Of a stretch of 18,433 bases of DNA, positions 14,575 through 18,433 are shown piece after piece. Each line of letters starts with the position of its first letter. The stretch's first letter is position 1. The DNA comes from Candidatus Hydrogenedentota bacterium (GTDB lineage: Bacteria > Hydrogenedentota > Hydrogenedentia > Hydrogenedentiales > CAITNO01): contig CAIXUF010000619.1 of the NCBI GenBank assembly GCA_903922535.1, positions 1 through 18,433 on the forward strand, in the 5' to 3' direction. Below the pieces are notes generated by a model, which was not told the DNA's origin, ran no database searches, and was given only the letters and a program-made list of their open reading frames with translations. Both the position numbers and the translations under genes were made by a program.

Positions 14575-15858
14575 TCAGGCGCTTGCGGAGTTTGCGCCGC
14601 TGTTGTTCTCGCGGGCGCGCAGTTCATGCTCATAGACCATCAGCGGCTCCTCGCCCTTGAGAATGACACCTGATGTGATGATGCACTCGCGCACATCGGT
14701 GCGCGACGGGATTTCATACATCAGGTTGAGCATGACCGACTCCAGGATGCCGCGCAAACCGCGCGCCCCCGTGTCATGCTCGATGGCCCGGTCGGCTATG
14801 GCCGCGATGGTGTCGGGCTGGAAGCCGAGTTTGACCCGCTCCATCTGGAACAGCTTTTCATATTGTTTCGTGAGCGCGTTCTTCGGCTCGATCAAGATTC
14901 GTATCAAATCGTCCCGCGACAGGTCATTGAGCGTGGCCACCACCGGCAGGCGACCCACAAACTCGGGGATGAGCCCAAACTTGATCAGGTCCTCCGGCTT
15001 GACCTGCGCGAGTATCTCGCCGATGCGCTGGTCCGACTTGGACTTGATGTCGGCGTTGAAACCGATAAGGTTCGTGCCGATGCGCTTGCGGATAATCTGC
15101 TCCAGCCCGTTGAACGCGCCGCCGCACAGGAAAAGCATGTTGCGCGTGTCGACCTGGATGCACTCCTGCTGCGGGTGCTTGCGGCCGCCCTGCGGCGGCA
15201 CGCTGGCCACGGTCCCTTCCAGGATCTTCAGCAGGGCCTGCTGCACACCCTCGCCGGACACGTCGCGCGTGATGGAGGGGCTGTCGCTTTTGCGGGCGAT
15301 TTTGTCCACCTCGTCAATGTACACAATGCCCATCTCGGCGCGGGCCACATCGAACTCGGCGGCCTGGAGCACCTTGAGCACCACGTTCTCCACATCGTCG
15401 CCCACATAGCCCGCCTCGGTGAGCGTGGTGGCGTCCACTATGGCAAAGGGCACGTCGAGCATGCGGGCAAGGCTCTCGGCCAGCAGGGTCTTGCCGCAGC
15501 CAGACGGGCCGATGAGCAGCACATTCGATTTCTGGATTTCCACGCCGTCAATTTCGGCGCCGGTCGCCAGGCGCTTGTAGTGGTTGTGAACCGCCACCGC
15601 CAATACCCGCTTGGCCTGGTCCTGCCCCACCACGTACTGATCGAGGAAATCCTTGATTTCCTTGGGGGTGGGCACATGCGTGGCCCGCGAACCCTTCTTG
15701 CGGGCGCGGTCCTCGGCAACAATCTCGTTGCACAGCCGGACGCACTCATCGCAGATGTTGACGTCCGGACCGGCAATGAGCTTGTTGACCTCGTCGTGCC
15801 GCTTGCCGCAGAACGAGCAGGTCGGAACATCGTTGCGCGAACGCTGATGTGGTGGCAT
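14575..15858 (-). CDS. clpX: ATP-dependent Clp protease ATP-binding subunit ClpX
   Basis: 427 residues, the usual ClpX length. The N-terminal zinc domain has Cys14, Cys17, Cys36 and Cys39 (CSFC and CDEC). The AAA+ module shows Walker A GPSGCGKT (117-124), pore loop GYVGDD (150-155), Walker [10 protein letters not shown] (Asp182-Glu183), the RKH loop (226-228), the ClpP-docking IGF loop (265-267) and sensor-2 GARGLR (364-369). All key residues are intact. ClpX unfolds tagged substrates and feeds them to ClpP, encoded just upstream. It is separated from clpP by 263 bases containing a near-consensus promoter, so it can be expressed independently. GGAG lies ten bases before ATG 15858, slightly far. 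Confidence 0.99.
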   Translation of the reverse strand: MPPHQRSRNDVPTCSFCGKRHDEVNKLIAGPDVNICDECVRLCNEIVAEDRARKKGSRATHVPTPKEIKDFLDQYVVGQDQAKRVLAVAVHNHYKRLATGAEIDGVEIQKSNVLLIGPSGCGKTLLAESLARMLDVPFAIVDATTLTEAGYVGDDVENVVLKVLQAAEFDVARAEMGIVYIDEVDKIARKSDSPSITRDVSGEGVQQALLKILEGTVASVPPQGGRKHPQQECIQVDTRNMLFLCGGAFNGLEQIIRKRIGTNLIGFNADIKSKSDQRIGEILAQVKPEDLIKFGLIPEFVGRLPVVATLNDLSRDDLIRILIEPKNALTKQYEKLFQMERVKLGFQPDTIAAIADRAIEHDTGARGLRGILESVMLNLMYEIPSRTDVRECIITSGVILKGEEPLMVYEHELRARENNSGANSASA

Positions 15859-15892
15859 CCGATTAATTCTCCAAGGCGAATATTTACTTTAC

Positions 15893-15916
15893 AAACGCCC
15901 GCACAGAGGGGCGCTT
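15893..15916 (-). other. Stem-loop at the predicted 5' end of clpX mRNA
   Basis: AAGCGCCC (minus strand, 15916-15909) pairs with GGGCGTTT (15900-15893), eight pairs including one G-U, around an eight-base loop. It starts within about two bases of the predicted transcription start, where it could protect the 5' end of the mRNA. The function is inference. Confidence 0.4.
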
Positions 15917-15924
15917 CGCCAAGT

Positions 15925-15953
15925 AATATAACAATATATGCACAATCTGTCAA
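15925..15953 (-). promoter_or_regulatory. Near-consensus sigma-70 promoter of clpX
   Basis: Minus-strand TTGACA (15948-15953, perfect) is followed after exactly 17 bases by TATATT (15925-15930, five of six). The start would be near 15918, about 60 bases before ATG 15858. The surrounding sequence is clearly more AT-rich than the genes. Confidence 0.72.
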
Positions 15954-16080
15954 GAATTTCCCCACCGCCTTGCGGTCGCCGGAGAACCTCTACTACATAT
16001 TGTGCCCGGTATTGGTTGTTTTGGCAAGGGAAACCGCGCCCATAATTCAAGTATTCCCTGAGGATGTATGCCCCAAAGGA

Positions 16081-16118
16081 CACCCCGGTTCCCGAAATGA
16101 ATGCGCGGGTGCGGGGTG
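16081..16118 (-). terminator. Interrupted hairpin after clpP
   Basis: CACCCCG (16081-16087) pairs with CGGGGTG (16112-16118), with an inner CCCG/CGGG (16091-16094 and 16106-16109). It begins just past the clpP stop. No T-run follows, so it may end, attenuate or simply stabilise the tig-clpP transcript. Confidence 0.35.
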
Positions 16119-16121
16119 GAC

Positions 16122-16778
16122 CTACTTCGGCAGGGCTGGATGGCGGGTCAGGACGGAATCAATCAGGCCGTAATCCATGGCCTCCTGGGCGTCCATGAAG
16201 AAATCGCGGTCACTGTCGCGGCGAATGACCTCGACGCTCTGGCCGGTATGCTTCACCAGCACTTCGTCGATCATTTCGCCGATGCGGATGATTTCCCGCG
16301 CCTGAATCTCTATGTCCGAGGCCTGGCCCTTCACGCCGCCCATGAGCTGGTGCAGCAGGAAGCGGGAATAGGGCAGGGCGTAACGCTTGCCCTTGGCCCC
16401 GGCGGCCATGAGAATGGCCGCCATGCTGGCCGCCTGGCCCAGGCAGATGGTGGTGATGTCGGGCCGGATGAACTGCATGGTGTCGTAAATCGCCAAACCG
16501 GAAGTAACGCTTCCGCCCGGCGAGTTGATGTACAGATTGATGTCCTTGTCGGGGTCCTCGGCCTCCAGATAAAGCAACTGGGCGATGATGTAGTTGGCCA
16601 CATCGTCGTTGATGGGATAGCCGAGAAAGATGATACGATCCTCAAGGAGGCGCGAATAGATGTCGTAGGCGCGCTCCCCGCGGCTCGTCTGCTGGTAAAT
16701 GGTCACCGCGCTGGGGGCTACGGGCGGCGCGTCAAAAGTCGCGCCTGCACTGTGGCGGAATCCGGAAAAATCAGCCAT
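16122..16778 (-). CDS. clpP: ATP-dependent Clp protease proteolytic subunit ClpP
   Basis: 218 residues. The catalytic triad is in place: Ser118 in GQAASMA, His143 in LLHQLMGG and Asp192 in the DRDFFM segment, with the same 25- and 49-residue spacings as in the E. coli enzyme. [20 protein letters not shown] (82-101) is the usual oxyanion-loop region. The N-terminus has about 25 residues before the conserved [14 protein letters not shown] block and may include a processed propeptide. ClpP assembles as a double heptameric chamber and degrades proteins delivered by ClpX. The gene begins three bases after the tig stop, so the two are co-transcribed. AAGGA inside the tig tail, 13 bases upstream, is a poor ribosome site, and coupling to tig translation is likely. 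Confidence 0.99.
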   Translation of the reverse strand: MADFSGFRHSAGATFDAPPVAPSAVTIYQQTSRGERAYDIYSRLLEDRIIFLGYPINDDVANYIIAQLLYLEAEDPDKDINLYINSPGGSVTSGLAIYDTMQFIRPDITTICLGQAASMAAILMAAGAKGKRYALPYSRFLLHQLMGGVKGQASDIEIQAREIIRIGEMIDEVLVKHTGQSVEVIRRDSDRDFFMDAQEAMDYGLIDSVLTRHPALPK

Positions 16779-16781
16779 GGA

Positions 16782-18308
16782 TTATTCGGCGTCCTTGGCA
16801 CCCTCGGAACCGGCCCCGGCGGGGTCCTCGTCCTTGAGTTCCTTTTCGACAATGGTTGCGTGTTCAAGAATCACGTCGAACACCTTCTTGTGCAGGATGT
16901 TCGTTTCCGTGCGGCCGCGCTGTTCCTCCCCGAGCAGATAGCCCAGGGCGATTTCCTTGTCCACACCGGCGCTGGTGGCCAGGCTGGCGGCGTGCTCTTC
17001 AAAGTCCTCGTCGGCGACCTCGATGCCCTCGGCCTCGGCAATCTCGCGCAGAATGACAAACTCCTTGATCTCGCGAATGGCATCCTCGCGGGCGGAGTCC
17101 TGAAGCTCCTTCACCTGCTCCTCCGATTCCACCACGATGCGCTGGCGTCGCATCCGCTCCAGGGCGGCTTCATAGGCCGACTGCGCCATCGAGTCAAGCA
17201 GCGTCTTGGGGATCTCAAAGGTGCTGCCCGCGATAACCTTCTCCATCGCGCTGTTCCGCGCATAGGAGTCGGACTGTTCGGCCGTGTCGGCCCGCAACTG
17301 CTCCTCAACAGCCTTGCGCCACGCCTCAAGGGATTCCTGACCGGCCTGCTTGGCAAAATCGTCGTTGATTTCTGGCAGCGCGCGGCGCTTGACCTCGTTG
17401 ATCTTGATTTCAAACGCCGCCGTCTTGTTGGCAAGCTCGGCGTTGCGCCAGTCCGCCGGGAACGTGACATCGGCCTGCGCCGTTTCACCGGCTTTCTTGC
17501 CCATGAGGGCGGCTTCGAACTCGCCCAGGAAACGGGCCGAACCCATGATATAGGGGTAGTTTTCCGAGCTGTTGCCCTGGAACGGCTCCCCGTCAATCTT
17601 GCCCTCGAAATCGATGAGCACCTGGTCGCCGTCCTGGGCCGCCTCTTCGACGGTTTCGTACATGGCCAGACGCTCACGCATCCGCTCAAGAACCTCGTCG
17701 ATGTCCGCGGCGTTGATATTGACAACGGGGCGTTCGACCTCGATGCCGCGGTACGGCCCGAGTTCGCAGCGCGGGGAAACCTCAAAGCTCAGGCTGAACG
17801 CAAGATCATCGCCCTCTTTCAGCGCGGCCTTGTCTTCAAGCCCGTCCGCCTTGGGCGCGCCGATGGGCTTCAGATCCTTGTCCTTCACCAGCTTGTGGAA
17901 CGACTCATCGACCAGCTTGTCGATGGCGTCGGTGCGCACCGCCTTGTTGAACTTGTTCTGCACCAGCTTAATCGGGGCCTTGCCCTTGCGGAAGCCCGGA
18001 ATCATCGCCTCTTCCTGGAGTTGCTTGAGCATCTCGTCCGACTGCTTCTTGAGGTTTGCCGCCGGCACCGTCACCTTCACCTCGTACGCGCAGTCACCCT
18101 TGTATTCCACGTCGAATACGGGATCCTGCTCGAACGCGAAGGGCTTCTCCTCTTCGCCGTGATGGTGGCCGTGATGGCCGTGGGCGTGATCATGGTCGTG
18201 GTGATGCTCCTCGACCGCCGCGTCCTCCGCTGCCGGCGTTTCCGCCGCCACTTCTTCGGTTGCAACCTCGTTCACGTCCTGATTGTCCGTCTTTTCGCTG
18301 TCGCTCAT
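16782..18308 (-). CDS. tig: Trigger factor with a histidine-rich N-terminal extension
   Basis: 508 residues, longer than the roughly 430 usual. The first 60 residues are an acidic extension with 11 His between residues 35 and 50 (HHHDHDHAHGHHGHHH), absent from typical trigger factors. The ribosome-binding domain follows with GFRKGKAP (105-112), the family signature. A PPIase domain (about 205-290) contains DQVLIDFEGKIDGEPF and GFRK-independent FKBP-like features such as MGKKAGE. The C-terminal chaperone domain spans 300-495 with long helices. Trigger factor binds the ribosome exit tunnel and shields nascent chains. First protein gene of the tig-clpP-clpX order common in bacteria; it starts 35 bases after a tRNA-Leu gene, so it probably shares its transcript. 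The ribosome-binding site is weak. Confidence 0.98.
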   Translation of the reverse strand: MSDSEKTDNQDVNEVATEEVAAETPAAEDAAVEEHHHDHDHAHGHHGHHHGEEEKPFAFEQDPVFDVEYKGDCAYEVKVTVPAANLKKQSDEMLKQLQEEAMIPGFRKGKAPIKLVQNKFNKAVRTDAIDKLVDESFHKLVKDKDLKPIGAPKADGLEDKAALKEGDDLAFSLSFEVSPRCELGPYRGIEVERPVVNINAADIDEVLERMRERLAMYETVEEAAQDGDQVLIDFEGKIDGEPFQGNSSENYPYIMGSARFLGEFEAALMGKKAGETAQADVTFPADWRNAELANKTAAFEIKINEVKRRALPEINDDFAKQAGQESLEAWRKAVEEQLRADTAEQSDSYARNSAMEKVIAGSTFEIPKTLLDSMAQSAYEAALERMRRQRIVVESEEQVKELQDSAREDAIREIKEFVILREIAEAEGIEVADEDFEEHAASLATSAGVDKEIALGYLLGEEQRGRTETNILHKKVFDVILEHATIVEKELKDEDPAGAGSEGAKDAE

Positions 18309-18343
18309 GATGCCTGGAACCGCTCCAACAAGTTATGCGCCAA

Positions 18344-18428
18344 TGGTGGGCGAGGCGGGGGTCGAACCCGCACACCTCGCGGTACTGGATCCTAAGTCCA
18401 GCGCGTCTGCCAATTCCGCCACTCGCCC
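18344..18428 (-). tRNA. tRNA-Leu, anticodon UAG
   Basis: On the minus strand GGGCGAG (from 18428) pairs with CTCGCCC to form a perfect acceptor stem, followed by discriminator A and an encoded CCA (18344-18346). The anticodon arm is CTGGA, loop CTTAGGA, TCCAG, giving anticodon UAG (18382-18384) after U33. The T-arm is GCGGG-TTCGACC-CCCGC. A long variable arm of about 13 bases and a total of 85 bases fit a class II leucine tRNA. It lies immediately upstream of tig on the same strand. Confidence 0.97.
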
Positions 18429-18433
18429 GTGGA

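Noticed and set aside
15964..15976. ACCGC-CTT-GCGGT hairpin as a terminator before the clpX promoter
   Set aside because: The stem is only five pairs with a three-base loop and there is no T-run; too weak to call.
16101..18395. 764-codon plus-strand open frame opposite tig and clpP
   Set aside because: It is antisense to two certain genes and covers most of both; long antisense frames are common at high GC. The peptide shows no domain.

Overview
The window reads as a chromosomal segment of a high-GC (roughly 60 percent by eye), Gram-negative, probably heterotrophic bacterium. The evidence is an ExbB/ExbD energy-transduction operon, several proteins with Sec or lipoprotein signal peptides, and a free-living housekeeping block (tRNA-Leu, tig, clpP, clpX). 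The mix of a GH20 hexosaminidase, a very large uncharacterised glycosidase-like protein and a 'DWPQFRG'-type PQQ-like propeller resembles Planctomycetes, Verrucomicrobia, Lentisphaerae and Hydrogenedentes genomes. That placement is inference from protein style, not proof. No mobile element, CRISPR array, phage gene or recognisable defence system was found.

Left third (1-7.3 kb), a carbohydrate-related region. A truncated GH20 beta-N-acetylhexosaminidase (1-986, minus) has a good promoter overlapped by a large inverted repeat. Divergent from it are an exported PQQ-like beta-propeller protein (1743-3038, plus) and an uncharacterised TIM-barrel-like protein (3186-4019, plus). These converge on a 1075-residue secreted glycosidase-like protein (4062-7289, minus), and a two-part hairpin fills the gap between the two stop codons.

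Middle (7.3-12.3 kb), transport and surface, all on the minus strand. An exbB-exbD-exbD operon (9174 down to 7511) is followed by a short cluster of hairpin-forming repeats. A secreted, PKD-containing, C-terminally anchored metallophosphoesterase (9458-10756) and an Amt ammonium transporter (10915-12270) lie upstream. The transporter has a plausible sigma-54 (-24/-12) element in its leader, fitting nitrogen control.

Regulatory island (12.3-13.7 kb). A TATAAT-containing promoter leads into a structured leader and a previously unflagged 58-codon ORF. That ORF has a consensus AGGAGG ribosome-binding site and a GTG start, and it overlaps by ATGA the start of an orphan NarL/FixJ-type response regulator. 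This is the most intriguing small feature here.

Right third (13.7-18.4 kb), protein quality control on the minus strand: tRNA-Leu(UAG), tig, clpP, clpX, then a lipoprotein glutaminyl-peptide cyclotransferase. Trigger factor carries an unusual N-terminal extension with 11 histidines in 16 residues. clpX has its own near-consensus sigma-70 promoter inside the clpP-clpX gap.
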